From Microvirga aerophila (GTDB lineage: Bacteria; Pseudomonadota; Alphaproteobacteria; Rhizobiales; Beijerinckiaceae), in NCBI RefSeq assembly GCF_003332305.1, contig NZ_QOIO01000021.1, positions 1 through 64,000 on the forward strand: DNA of 64,000 nt, read 5' to 3'. Shown piece by piece: positions 1 to 7,969 of the stretch (within the stretch, counting starts at the first letter, position 1; each line of letters begins with the position of its first letter). A model generated the notes under the pieces. It was not told the DNA's origin. It saw only the letters and a list, made by a program, of their open reading frames with translations, and ran no database searches. A program made the translations under genes and the position numbers.

Positions 1-1
1 G

Positions 2-223
2 GGCATTCGGGTCAACGCGGTTGCGCCAGGCCCGATCTGGACGCCGTTGATCCCGTCCACCATGCCGGACGAAAAGGTGAAGAGCTTTGGCCAGGACACG
101 CCGCTGGGCCGCGCTGGGCAACCGAAGGAGCTGGCGGGCATCTACGTTCTGCTCGCTTCCGAGGAGGGCAGCTATATGACAGGCGGCATCTACGCCGTGA
201 CCGGCGGAACCCCGCTGCTGTAG
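2..223 (+). CDS. SDR family oxidoreductase, C-terminal fragment
   Basis: The window opens inside a short-chain dehydrogenase/reductase gene, and only the last 73 residues are present. They show the typical SDR C-terminal region: RVNAVAPGPIWTPLIP after the cofactor-binding fold, then a PLGRAGQPKELAG segment and the closing YMTGGIYAVTGG block that shapes the substrate pocket and dimer face. The catalytic Ser-Tyr-Lys lies outside the window, so substrate and cofactor cannot be inferred. The reading frame is open from the left edge to TAG. What is present does not look damaged. Confidence 0.85.
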   Translation, partial: GIRVNAVAPGPIWTPLIPSTMPDEKVKSFGQDTPLGRAGQPKELAGIYVLLASEEGSYMTGGIYAVTGGTPLL

Positions 224-411
224 GGAACATATCAACCGCGGTCATAGCATGCGGGGGCTGGCCCAGTTCTGGAACTTGCATCGAGCCGAAGTAGACGGAA
301 TGTCCGCTCAAGACATCTAGTCAGGATGTGGTTGCAGAGTTTATGTGCCGGGCGACGTGAGCTGGACGAGAAGGGAGCAATCAGCCCTTCATATGAGCAG
401 ATTAAAGTGAG

Positions 412-751
412 TTATTCGGGTGCCCGCATCACCTGTGCCCCGGCGGCAGTAAACAGTTCGCACTGCTCGGTGCTTGCATTCCAATCGGTGATGAGTGTCC
501 AGCTTGCAGGAAGGGGAGCCCACATGGCCTGCTTGGTGCGGGACAGCTTCGTCGCGTCCGCGAGCACGAAGACATCGCGGGCCTGCTCCATCATGAGTGT
601 TTTCAAGGCGATCTGATCGGGACTCGCCTCGCACAGGCCGCGTCCCGCCACGACGCCATCCGCTCGCAGGAAAACCTTGTCGGCCGTGATTCGCCTCATC
701 GGTGACCAGCGACACGCTCTCGGCATAGGACCGTGCCACCCATATTGTCAT
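412..751 (-). pseudogene. DeoR-family regulator remnant (C-terminal effector domain)
   Basis: About 100 codons on the minus strand resemble the end of a DeoR-type sugar regulator: ITADKVFLRADGVVAGRG, then EASPDQIALK, then VFVLADATKLSR and a PASWTLITD segment, the usual order in the DeoR effector domain. A full protein would be near 255 residues with an N-terminal helix-turn-helix, and no such region exists here. The likely upstream part (SYAESVSLVTDEA, from 751) is in a different frame from the recognisable domain, so at least one frameshift is present. It lies just downstream of pdxA2 and dtnK on the same strand, as expected for the regulator of that operon. I read it as a decayed regulator. 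Confidence 0.6.
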
Positions 752-786
752 GATCTGTACCTCATTCAGGCATCAAGGCAGAAGGT

Positions 787-1788
787 TCACGCTTCTACGT
801 GCTTGGGTGCCAAGTCGGCTGCCTGTCGCAGCGCTTCTACGAGACTGCCCTCGTCAGCGATCCCTTTGCCGGCGATGTCGAACGCAGTGCCGTGATCGAC
901 CGAGGTCCGGATCACTGGCAGGCCCACGGTGATGTTCACGCCGGATTCCAGGCCAAGCACCTTGATGGGGCCATGGCCTTGATCGTGGTACATCGCGACG
1001 ACCATGTCGTAGTCCCCCCGAGCCGCCAGGAAGAACAGGGTGTCGGCCGGGAGCGGACCCTCCACGCGCCATCCCTTGGCACGACAGGCAGCAACCGCGG
1101 GCGCGATCTTCTGCTCCTCTTCGCCGTAGCCGAACAGCCCGTTCTCACCGGCATGGGGATTGATGCCGCAAACGCCGATGCGCGGCGATGCAATGCCTGC
1201 CTTCACCAGGGTCGTTTGGGCACGCTCGATGACACGTTCGACCAGACCAGGCTCGATGCGGGCAATGGCGTCGATCAAGCCGATATGCGTGGTCACGTGG
1301 ATGACGCGCAACTTCGGCGACACAAGCATCATCGAGACTTCCGGCGTTCGGGTGAGCTCCGCCAGCAGTTCCGTGTGACCGGGGTACTTGTGACCAGCGG
1401 CGTGCAGCGCCTCCTTGCTGAGCGGCGCCGTGCAGATCGCGTCGGCCTGTCCGGCTTCGACCAGCCTGACCGCGCGCTCGATGTAACGGAATGCACCTTC
1501 GCCCGAAACGGGAGAGACGCGGCCAAAGGGGTGATCCTGAGGGATCAGCTTGAGGTCGATGCATTCGACCTCGCCCGGGGAATAGCGTGCCTCATCAGGT
1601 CGCTCGAGGCTGTTGACCATGAGCGAGGTGCCTACCATCGAACCCGCAATTCGGAGGCGTTCGGCGTCGCCCACCACCAACGGACGGCACATCTCCTGCA
1701 CGTCGGGTCGAGCGAGTGCCTTCATGATGATTTCCGGGCCGATCCCGGAAGCATCGCCCATGGTGATTGCGATTATCGGACGGCTCAT
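787..1788 (-). CDS. pdxA2: PdxA2-type 4-phospho-D-threonate dehydrogenase
   Basis: 333 residues, full length for the PdxA family. These are metal-dependent NAD(P) enzymes that oxidise and decarboxylate 4-phospho-threonate-like substrates. Family motifs are intact: GHTELL at 137-142, CGINPHAGE at 207-215, MYHDQGH at 266-272 and RTSVDHGTAFDIAG at 294-307. Histidines 168, 212 and 268 are in the positions expected for the metal ligands. The gene starts in an ATGA overlap with the kinase gene upstream, so the two are probably translated together. PdxA2 paired with a DUF1537 kinase is the established arrangement for D-threonate catabolism (phosphorylation, then oxidative decarboxylation to dihydroxyacetone phosphate). 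A role in vitamin B6 synthesis is less likely given this partner. Confidence 0.85.
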   Translation of the reverse strand: MSRPIIAITMGDASGIGPEIIMKALARPDVQEMCRPLVVGDAERLRIAGSMVGTSLMVNSLERPDEARYSPGEVECIDLKLIPQDHPFGRVSPVSGEGAFRYIERAVRLVEAGQADAICTAPLSKEALHAAGHKYPGHTELLAELTRTPEVSMMLVSPKLRVIHVTTHIGLIDAIARIEPGLVERVIERAQTTLVKAGIASPRIGVCGINPHAGENGLFGYGEEEQKIAPAVAACRAKGWRVEGPLPADTLFFLAARGDYDMVVAMYHDQGHGPIKVLGLESGVNITVGLPVIRTSVDHGTAFDIAGKGIADEGSLVEALRQAADLAPKHVEA

Positions 1789-3047
1789 GCCAGTTTTCCT
1801 TCCTGCCTGATGGTGCGCAGGCGCTGCACGACGTGCTTCAGAGTGTTCTCGCTCCCGAAGGCACCGGCCTTGGTAACGACGGGAATGGATAGGTCTCCAA
1901 GGGTTAGGCCGAGCGATACGCCGGGCTCGACCTCATCCACGAGGCGGATTCCGTTCACGCCGAAGCCCGCCAGGAGCGCCGCAGCCGTCTCTCCGCCGGT
2001 GGCCGCCAAGCCGCTTGCGAACGGAGCTGCGGGCTTCAGAAGATCAGCCAGCCTGTCGGCGAGACATGGTCCCAGCGCGAGGTCGGGAGTGTTGTTGACG
2101 AGGATTTCGACCAGCACGTCCTCCCCGGCCTGGAGGGCCATGGCGACCTGGTTGACAAGGGCGCTTCGGTCCGCAACGGCCGTCTCCGTGAGCAGGAGTT
2201 TGGGCTCGACGGGAACGTAACGCAGCCCCGGCAACGTCGACAGGACCCTCGCGGCCGAGCGTGATGCACGCGCGAGTGATCCCACGACCACCAGGGCGCC
2301 CTTGTCCGTCACCGGAGTGGGGATCAAGCCGACGGTTTCGCCTCGGGTGGCCTTTGCTAAGGCATGCGCAAGGCCAGCGCTGCCGATCCAGAACACGTCG
2401 CTTCGGACAGGCAGGCCTGCTTCGGCAATCCGGACCAGATCGTCTTCGGTCACTGCGTCGCAGACCGCGACCCGGTCGCCCTTGGAGGCGATTTCGATCA
2501 GCGCAGCCCGAAGAGCATCCGCGTCGGCGCGGATGGTGGCGAGCGGTATGTTCTCAGCCTCGATCCCGGCGGTCGCCAGAACCTGGACGAGATCCGCATT
2601 GGGATAGCTGTGCTCCCGCTGCCAGACCTCGGTCTGCTCCAGAGGCTTGCCACCCACGTGAATCCGGCCGTTTTCCGTCGTGCGGCCAGTTGCCGGAAAG
2701 GCCGGTGCCATGATGCCTAGCACTGAACCATCCCGGGTTCGCATGGCCTCGAAAGCTGCGACAGTCTCCGCGGCTGGCTGTCCACGAAGGGTCGAGTCGA
2801 TCTTCTTGAAGAGGGCGCTGCCCTCTTCAAGAAGCTTTCCAAGCGCCTCGCGGTGTTTTGCCAGGGCGTCCGGCCCCAAGAGCCCACGGCTGTTGGTGTC
2901 GTAGGAGAATACAGGAGGATACTCGCCCGTGGTTTCGGCGCTGTCGCCCCAGCCGACCGCCGCAGCGACACCCTCTTTGGCGAAGGCGATGGCGCAATCA
3001 GCCGCGCCGGTGAGGTCGTCAGCGACGATCAGCCATTTCGCCCCCAT
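1785..3047 (-). CDS. dtnK: four-carbon acid sugar kinase (DUF1537, DtnK/OtnK type)
   Basis: 420 residues, complete for the four-carbon acid sugar kinase family. N-terminal substrate domain: ADDLTGAAD at 9-17 and KKIDSTLRG at 81-89. C-terminal ATP domain: TGGETA near 365, EVEPGVSLG near 385 and VTKAGAFG beyond. The start at 3047 gives the canonical MGAKWLIVADDL beginning; a further upstream ATG at 3104 would add a non-conserved tail. It is coupled to pdxA2 by an ATGA overlap, and one base separates it from the truncated permease frame upstream. The pdxA2 partner points to D-threonate as substrate, but related kinases act on D- and L-erythronate, so the exact acid is inferred. Confidence 0.85.
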   Translation of the reverse strand: MGAKWLIVADDLTGAADCAIAFAKEGVAAAVGWGDSAETTGEYPPVFSYDTNSRGLLGPDALAKHREALGKLLEEGSALFKKIDSTLRGQPAAETVAAFEAMRTRDGSVLGIMAPAFPATGRTTENGRIHVGGKPLEQTEVWQREHSYPNADLVQVLATAGIEAENIPLATIRADADALRAALIEIASKGDRVAVCDAVTEDDLVRIAEAGLPVRSDVFWIGSAGLAHALAKATRGETVGLIPTPVTDKGALVVVGSLARASRSAARVLSTLPGLRYVPVEPKLLLTETAVADRSALVNQVAMALQAGEDVLVEILVNNTPDLALGPCLADRLADLLKPAAPFASGLAATGGETAAALLAGFGVNGIRLVDEVEPGVSLGLTLGDLSIPVVTKAGAFGSENTLKHVVQRLRTIRQEGKLA

Positions 3048-3048
3048 G

Positions 3049-3306
3049 TCAGCGAACCCCGGGAGTCCCGGCCGGCACGGTACCTGCATCGGGATGCACG
3101 GCATCTTCCCGGCTGACTTCCTCCGGGCGTCCTGACTGCCCCATCAGAGCCATGTAGGTGCCGTTGAACAGAGCGCCTATGAAGGAGCCAAAGACCCTTG
3201 GAGTTTCAGGAATGAACGTCGTGATCAGCGTGCCGAGCAGGAGCGGCACGACCATCATGCCCAAGGGGACTTTCTCAACGGCTCTCTTGATAGGAAGTTG
3301 TGGCAC
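3049..3306 (-). pseudogene. 2-keto-3-deoxygluconate permease (KdgT) N-terminal remnant
   Basis: The first 50 or so residues match the start of KdgT-type permeases: MPQLPIKRAVEKVP, MMVVPLLLGTLITTF, then VFGSFIGALFNG. The similarity then stops and the frame runs into an unrelated Arg/Glu/Pro-rich tail ending one base before the dtnK start. A full permease would be about 320 residues with around ten membrane segments, so an internal deletion of some 270 codons is the simplest explanation. The intact 5' end next to dtnK suggests the permease was once the first gene of the D-threonate operon. The leftover reading frame may still carry ribosomes to the dtnK start. Confidence 0.65.
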
Positions 3307-3634
3307 CCTTCCACTCTCTGTTGCGAGAATTTCGCATCACTGGCCAAGAAGAGCAGCCAAAAATCGCATGTTCTGTGCAGTTCTTGTGGGGTCAAGTCAA
3401 TATATGCGCATCGCGCAAGATATGCGTAATTGCCGCATCTCTAGTATGAGAGCCCAAGGCCGGCTCGATCCGCTAGCTCATGGCCTGCGGAGGCTCCGAT
3501 GGTTCGGGCGTGTCTTGCAGAGGTATTCTTGTTATCGATCCTGAGAGCTATCAAAGACCACCCGCAGGAGGGAGCTGGCTGCTGATTCCCCTAGCCGTCA
3601 AGTTTAGGTCCCGGCACGAGGCGGAGGTGATAGT
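3307..3634. other. intergenic region upstream of the kdgT remnant
   Basis: About 330 bases without a convincing gene. Short open frames on the plus strand have no family features. The region should hold the promoter of the kdgT'-dtnK-pdxA2 operon on the minus strand, and a repeated heptamer is listed separately. No terminator hairpin was found. Confidence 0.5.
3402..3426. promoter_or_regulatory. possible operator: repeated ATATGCG
   Basis: The heptamer ATATGCG occurs at 3402-3408 and again at 3420-3426, 18 bases apart start to start, that is close to two helical turns. This is about 100 bases upstream of the permease remnant. Spaced direct repeats of this kind are common in DeoR-family operators, and a DeoR remnant lies at the other end of the operon. 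The link is inference only. Confidence 0.3.
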
Positions 3635-3724
3635 GGCGGAGGGAGAGGGATTCGAACCCTCGATACGGTTTCCCGTATACACACTTTCCAGGCGTGCGCC
3701 TTCAACCACTCGGCCACCCCTCCT
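3635..3724 (-). tRNA. tRNA-Ser (anticodon GGA)
   Basis: A 90-base serine tRNA with encoded CCA. Read on the minus strand it has a 7-bp acceptor stem (5' GGAGGGG, including one G-U pair), a TGGCCGAGTGG D-arm start, the anticodon loop CTGGAAA giving GGA (reads UCC), a long variable arm (TATACGG / CCGTATC) typical of class II tRNAs, and a T-loop GGTTCGAATCC. All arms pair. It stands alone, with no other tRNA or rRNA gene in the window. Confidence 0.97.
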
Positions 3725-3929
3725 GCTCTGGGCCCGCAGGGCGGACCACGACTCCGGCGGCTTTTTCGATCAACCCGGCCCGGATGTCCCGCACGTTTGT
3801 GCGGAGGCGCTCGTGTAGCGCTAAATACGACCTAAATGCAAGGTCCAACTTGTGAGAAGTTGGGTAGGGCTGGCTTTGCTATTTCGACAAACCGAACTAA
3901 GGTGCCTACATGTTTGGAGAGGTAGGCTC

Positions 3930-4250
3930 TTGAGGTTCTTGGCGCGTAGTTTCGGTCTGCTGCTTGTGGCCGCAGGATTTGTCGGGTTGGTCATTGATGG
4001 AACCCGGTCGATCGTCAACAGCGTTATATCGTTTACGTCGCTCGGCGGCGTGATGAGCACGTTCTTTCCCGGCAGCGTCAACGGATTAGAGGCAGGAATT
4101 GCCCGGCAGTCCTATTCCTGGCTGTGGGATCCGATCCTGCTTCACATTCTGCAGCTTCCCGCATCCGTCACGGGCTTCCTGGTTGGAGCCTTCCTGCTTT
4201 GGATGGGCCAAAGGTCCCTCGAGCCCATCGGGTATCTGGCCGGACGCTGA
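3930..4250 (+). CDS. small membrane protein of unknown function
   Basis: 106 residues with two clear hydrophobic helices: FLARSFGLLLVAAGFVGLVI near residues 3-22 and LPASVTGFLVGAFLLWMG near 77-94. The TTG start at 3930 is chosen because GGAGAGG lies eight bases upstream and translation from it begins directly with the first helix; a longer ATG start at 3852 lacks a ribosome site and adds a non-hydrophobic lead. I recognise a small rhizobial membrane family here but no assigned function. It lies between tRNA-Ser and msrA, on the msrA strand. Confidence 0.7.
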   Translation: MRFLARSFGLLLVAAGFVGLVIDGTRSIVNSVISFTSLGGVMSTFFPGSVNGLEAGIARQSYSWLWDPILLHILQLPASVTGFLVGAFLLWMGQRSLEPIGYLAGR

Positions 4251-4333
4251 CGCCTGTATGGGAGTGGTGAGGGCCTCGGCCCTCCCGTTTGCGAAGAAAA
4301 TGCTTACATTCAGGGGGCACGAGAGAGGTCCCC

Positions 4334-4993
4334 ATGTTCAATTTTCTCAAGCGACGCGATTTGCCTACGCCAACCGAGGCTCTTCCGGGCCGGTCGGCGC
4401 CCATTCCCACGGCAGAGCGCCATTTCATCAATGGCCGCTCTCTTCAACCGCCTTATCCCGATGGAATGGAAAGGGCTGTCTTCGGCCTCGGCTGCTTCTG
4501 GGGTGCTGAGCGCAAGTTCTGGCAGATGGGCGATGGCGTCTGGATTACGGCTGCCGGCTACACGGCCGGCCTCACGCCCAATCCCACCTATGAGGAGGTT
4601 TGCTCGGGCATGACCGGGCACAACGAGGTCGTGCTCGTGGTGTTCGACCCGAAGACAATCACCTACGAGGATTTGCTGAAGACGTTTTGGGAAAGTCACG
4701 ATCCCACGCAGGGCATGCGCCAGGGCAACGATGCCGGCACCCAGTACCGGTCGGGCATCTACGTGTTCGGTGAGGACCAGCGCCACGCCGCCGAAGCATC
4801 CAAGGCTGCCTATAGCCAGGCTCTGGCCGATCGGGGATACGGCCCGATCACCACTGAGATTCTTGACGCGGGGCCGTTTTACTTCGCCGAGGATTACCAC
4901 CAGCAATATCTAGCCAAGAATCCTGGCGGCTATTGCGGTCTTGGCGGCACTGGCGTCACCTGCCAGATCGGCACCGGGATCGCGGCCGAGTAG
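4334..4993 (+). CDS. msrA: peptide methionine sulfoxide reductase MsrA
   Basis: 219 residues. MsrA reduces S-methionine sulfoxide in proteins using thioredoxin. The catalytic motif GCFWGAER is at 53-60 with nucleophile Cys54. Resolving cysteines are near the C-terminus (Cys201 and Cys210 in [12 protein letters not shown]). The start at 4334 follows a GAGAGAGG ribosome site; an upstream in-frame ATG at 4289 has no such site. The N-terminal 45 residues before the domain are longer than in minimal MsrA, but this extension is common in rhizobia, and no signal peptide is apparent. It is transcribed convergently with mepA. Confidence 0.95.
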   Translation: MFNFLKRRDLPTPTEALPGRSAPIPTAERHFINGRSLQPPYPDGMERAVFGLGCFWGAERKFWQMGDGVWITAAGYTAGLTPNPTYEEVCSGMTGHNEVVLVVFDPKTITYEDLLKTFWESHDPTQGMRQGNDAGTQYRSGIYVFGEDQRHAAEASKAAYSQALADRGYGPITTEILDAGPFYFAEDYHQQYLAKNPGGYCGLGGTGVTCQIGTGIAAE

Positions 4994-5026
4994 ACGTCCA
5001 AACGATCATCGACAAGATAGCGAAAA

Positions 5027-5054
5027 GCGCGTTCCGGTCCCCCTCGGAACGCGC
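5027..5054 (-). terminator. terminator between msrA and mepA
   Basis: A perfect 9-bp inverted repeat, GCGCGTTCC (5027-5035) and GGAACGCGC (5046-5054), with a 10-base loop. On the minus strand it is followed by TTTT, so it should end the mepA transcript. It lies between convergent genes and may also act on msrA. Confidence 0.7.
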
Positions 5055-5057
5055 GTT

Positions 5058-5969
5058 CTAAGGCGCAGCCAGAACCCTGCGGCATTCGGCGGGTAGCTGA
5101 GCCATGGTCAGCGGGGGCCGCGGCTTGCCGGGCTTGGGATAGAGCATCGCCGGGGTAAACCATTGCGCGAGTTCCGCGCCGCAGCCGTCGCCTGGAGGCG
5201 GTGTATCCTGATCGGCGCAGCCCGCTTGATCGTCAGGGCAGTTTAGGCGGACATGGAAGTGATAGTTGTGGCCCCAGGTGGGTCTAACTTTCGTGAGCCA
5301 TCCACGGTCCTGTCCGGCCTCCCGGCACAGGGCTTTCTTGATGGCCGGGTTCACGAAGATGCGAGCGACGCGCCGTTCCTTGGCGGCCGCGCGGATAAGG
5401 GCGGTGTGTTGGGGCGTCCACACATTGGGATCGATGTCGAGCCAGTCCCCGCGAACCACATTGGTGGCCGACATCTCCTCCCGTTCAGCTCGGGTCAGTC
5501 GGCGCGTGGGCATGGGCGTGAGCCAGATATCGGCATCCAGGCCAATCTGGTGCGACGCGTGGCCGGTGATCATCGGCCCCCCGCGGGGCTGCGAGATATC
5601 GCCGATGAGAAGACCTGGCCACCCGTTGATTTGAGGGATGCGCCCCGAGAAATCCTGCAGAAGGCTGATCAGTTGAGGATGGCCCCAGTTGCGGTTGCGT
5701 GACAGCCGCATCACCTGCCAGGTGTCGCCATCAATCGGAATGGAGGCCGCGCCGGCCACGCAGCCTCGCGCGTAGCCGCCGATCGCACGCGACTGGAGAG
5801 AGGCGGGCTTGTCGCGCCGACCAAAAAGTTCCTTTGCCGGGACCGAAGGATCGTCAGGGTTCGCCAGCGGCGGAAGGGGCTTGGGATTGAGGCTGCCCTT
5901 ATCCTGAGCCGTGGCCGGGCCGGCCGCCGCAAGAGCAAGAGCGCAGACAAGGATCCGAATCGACATCAT
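5058..5969 (-). CDS. mepA: penicillin-insensitive murein endopeptidase MepA
   Basis: 303 residues. It is a periplasmic zinc endopeptidase (peptidase family M74) that cuts D-Ala-mDAP cross-links in peptidoglycan. An N-terminal signal peptide ends near AQ at residue 22. The metal-site motif [14 protein letters not shown] is at 136-149, and the second histidine cluster [14 protein letters not shown] is in the C-terminal third, both as in the family. Four extra C-terminal cysteines may form disulfides. The first of two adjacent Met codons (5969) is used; 5966 is equally possible. It is a single gene ending in its own terminator. Confidence 0.93.
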   Translation of the reverse strand: MMSIRILVCALALAAAGPATAQDKGSLNPKPLPPLANPDDPSVPAKELFGRRDKPASLQSRAIGGYARGCVAGAASIPIDGDTWQVMRLSRNRNWGHPQLISLLQDFSGRIPQINGWPGLLIGDISQPRGGPMITGHASHQIGLDADIWLTPMPTRRLTRAEREEMSATNVVRGDWLDIDPNVWTPQHTALIRAAAKERRVARIFVNPAIKKALCREAGQDRGWLTKVRPTWGHNYHFHVRLNCPDDQAGCADQDTPPPGDGCGAELAQWFTPAMLYPKPGKPRPPLTMAQLPAECRRVLAAP

Positions 5970-6095
5970 GCAATGAGGCTAGAACATTTTCGGCCAAAGG
6001 GGACCCGCCCCCTTGAAGCCGCGGATGAAGAAAAGAAAGCGCTTCCCCCTGCGTGGAAGCGCCGTTTCATGAGTCGATTCCGGAGCCGCATCCCG

Positions 6096-7250
6096 TCAAT
6101 GCCGCGGTTGCGGGCGCCGGTTGAGTCCTTCGCCGCGCGGCGCATGCCCTGGCCCGAAAGACCGCTTGTCGTGCCCGTTGCCCACGCTGCGCGTCATGGG
6201 CCTGAACGGACGGTGCGGGGGCCTGGTGTGCCGCGGACGCGAGCTTCCGCGGGGCATGAGCATGGCTCCAATGGCAGCGCCGAGGCCCGCAATGAGGGCC
6301 GCGGTCGCCAAGGGATGCATTTGCGCCGAAAGCAGAAGGCTTGTCTTGCGTGTCTCACGGGTGAGAGACGAATAGGGGTCTCCATCCTGGCGGGCCTGAT
6401 ACAGGTTGTCGCGCATTCCCTGGCGTTGGGGCTGATCGGTCGTCTGTGCCGAATAGCCGGTCCATTCCATCGCCTTGTCGGTCAGGCGTGGGGCGACCTT
6501 GCCCATGGCTCCGATGACCCAGCCGCCGAAGCCAACGGTCATTTCGCGCCTCTTGTTCTCGGCTGCGAAGACGATTGCCCTGGCGACCAGATGCGGGTCA
6601 TAGGCAGGGGGCGGCACCGTCGCGTTCTTGTCGAGATAGTTGCGGGCGTGTTCCACATAAGGCGTGTTGATGGAGGAAGGCTTGATGAGCGTCACCCAAA
6701 CCGGCGCGTCCGCGGTCTCCATCTCCATCCGCAGGCCATCGGTAAATCCCTTCACGGCGTGCTTCGAGGCCGAATACTGGGTCTGGAGCATGATCGCCCG
6801 CTCGGACAGGACACTGCCGACGTTGATGATGGTGCCGCCCCGTTCGCGCAGATGCCGCGCCGCAACGAGCGAGCCGTAGACCACGCCCCAGTAGTTGACG
6901 TCGAAGAGTTGGCGCTGATCCTGGAGCGGAATGTCCTCAAGCTTTCCATAGAGGGCGACGGCCGCATCGTTGACCCAGGTGTCGAACCCGCCAAAGGTTT
7001 CGATGGCCGTGTGGGCCACGCGCTCCACATCCTCGTTCTGGCTGACATCTGCCGCAACCGCAATGGCGCGGGTGCCGTTGCCGGTGAGCTCGCCGGCGAT
7101 TGTCTGCAGGGCCTCTTCGTTGCGGGCGACCAGGACCAATCCCTTGACCCCGCGTTCGGCGAAAAGGCGTGCGGTTGCAAGGCCAATTCCGCTGGAGGCG
7201 CCCGTAATGACGACGATCTGCTCTCCAACCGGCTTCTGACGAACGGTCAT
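6096..7250 (-). CDS. SDR oxidoreductase with C-terminal membrane tail
   Basis: 384 residues. The N-terminal 250 form a classical SDR: TGASSGIG at 16-23, Ser146, Tyr159 and Lys163 (YSASK). After the catalytic domain comes a linker, one hydrophobic helix near 314-332 and a basic Pro/Arg-rich tail, so the enzyme is probably tethered to the inner membrane. The start at 7250 has GGAGAG just upstream; the open frame extends to 7460 but without conserved sequence. A GGAAC-N16-CGTT promoter 38 bases upstream suggests control by the general stress sigma factor. The PRC-barrel gene is divergent and carries the same kind of promoter. The substrate is unknown. Confidence 0.88.
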   Translation of the reverse strand: MTVRQKPVGEQIVVITGASSGIGLATARLFAERGVKGLVLVARNEEALQTIAGELTGNGTRAIAVAADVSQNEDVERVAHTAIETFGGFDTWVNDAAVALYGKLEDIPLQDQRQLFDVNYWGVVYGSLVAARHLRERGGTIINVGSVLSERAIMLQTQYSASKHAVKGFTDGLRMEMETADAPVWVTLIKPSSINTPYVEHARNYLDKNATVPPPAYDPHLVARAIVFAAENKRREMTVGFGGWVIGAMGKVAPRLTDKAMEWTGYSAQTTDQPQRQGMRDNLYQARQDGDPYSSLTRETRKTSLLLSAQMHPLATAALIAGLGAAIGAMLMPRGSSRPRHTRPPHRPFRPMTRSVGNGHDKRSFGPGHAPRGEGLNRRPQPRH

Positions 7251-7287
7251 CTGGCTCTCCCTTAGCGTGTCTCTGCAAACGCGGATC

Positions 7288-7312
7288 AACGTCAGGGAAT
7301 TGGGCAGGTTCC
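7288..7312 (-). promoter_or_regulatory. EcfG-type promoter of the SDR gene
   Basis: On the minus strand GGAAC (7312-7308) is followed by 16 bases and CGTT (7291-7288). This is an exact match to the alphaproteobacterial general stress consensus GGAAC-N16/17-CGTT. The start codon is 38 bases downstream. Confidence 0.75.
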
Positions 7313-7388
7313 TAAGGCAACGCTTGGTCCGGGCGCGTCTGACAGCGCTCGCCAGGCCGGAACGCCTTGCCGGGACTGGGAAACCACC

Positions 7389-7414
7389 GGAACCGGTGTT
7401 TTCACCCGAGCGTT
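7389..7414 (+). promoter_or_regulatory. EcfG-type promoter of the PRC-barrel gene
   Basis: GGAAC (7389-7393), 17 bases, CGTT (7411-7414). It is an exact general stress promoter match on the plus strand, ending 30 bases before the PRC-barrel start codon and facing away from the SDR promoter. Confidence 0.78.
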
Positions 7415-7444
7415 GCCTTGGCATCCACCCTGATGGAGCATGAA

Positions 7445-7855
7445 ATGCAAACGACAGCACAAACCGGCGATATTCGCGAAACGCACAATCTAATCGCCAG
7501 CGACAAGGTCGAGGGCACCCCGGTGCGCCGCTCAGATGGCGAGAAGATCGGCACCATCGAGCGTGTCATGATCGAAAAGCGTTCCGGCAAGGTCGGCTAC
7601 GCCGTGATGAGCTTCGGTGGGTTCATGGGCCTTGGAGAGGAGTACTATACGCTCCCCTGGGGCGTCCTGAAGTACAACACCGAACTCGACGCCTACGAGC
7701 TCAACCTGACTGAAGACCAGCTGCGTGGCGCACCGAGGCGCACGGCTGAAGGTCATGACGCTTCCTATGACCGCGAGTGGGAAGAGCACGTCCACCGCTA
7801 TTACAACGCCACCCCCTACTGGGGTGAAAGCGACCCGATGAGCACCGGCCGATAG
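7445..7855 (+). CDS. PRC-barrel domain protein
   Basis: 136 residues with one PRC-barrel domain, roughly residues 15-90: NLIASDKVEGTPVRRSDGE, IGTIERVMIEK, then GYAVMSFGGFMGLGEEYYTL and PWGVLKY. PRC-barrel proteins of this type are soluble and stress-induced in Hyphomicrobiales; the biochemical role is not known. The ATG at 7445 has GGAG six bases upstream; an ATG at 7433 is also in frame. The EcfG-type promoter in front and the strong terminator behind make it a single-gene unit. Tyr/Trp-rich C-terminal residues (YYNATPYWGES) follow the domain. Confidence 0.9.
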   Translation: MQTTAQTGDIRETHNLIASDKVEGTPVRRSDGEKIGTIERVMIEKRSGKVGYAVMSFGGFMGLGEEYYTLPWGVLKYNTELDAYELNLTEDQLRGAPRRTAEGHDASYDREWEEHVHRYYNATPYWGESDPMSTGR

Positions 7856-7878
7856 GCTGCCGGACATCTCCCAAAAGA

Positions 7879-7909
7879 AAATCGCCCGGTTTTCACCGGG
7901 CGATTTTTT
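7879..7909. terminator. bidirectional Rho-independent terminator
   Basis: A perfect 10-bp stem, ATCGCCCGGT (7881-7890) and ACCGGGCGAT (7895-7904), with a 4-base loop and T6 on the plus side. An A-rich run before the stem lets it work on the minus strand too. It separates the convergent PRC-barrel and histone-like genes. Confidence 0.93.
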
Positions 7910-7969
7910 GTGCCGATGCGCCGGAGGAAAGAGGCAGGCCCCTTTCCTCCGGCGTCGCGGCTTGCTGGC

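Noticed and set aside
799-2220. 473-codon plus-strand frame across pdxA2 and dtnK
   Set aside because: It is antisense to two recognisable enzymes and has no conserved motif.
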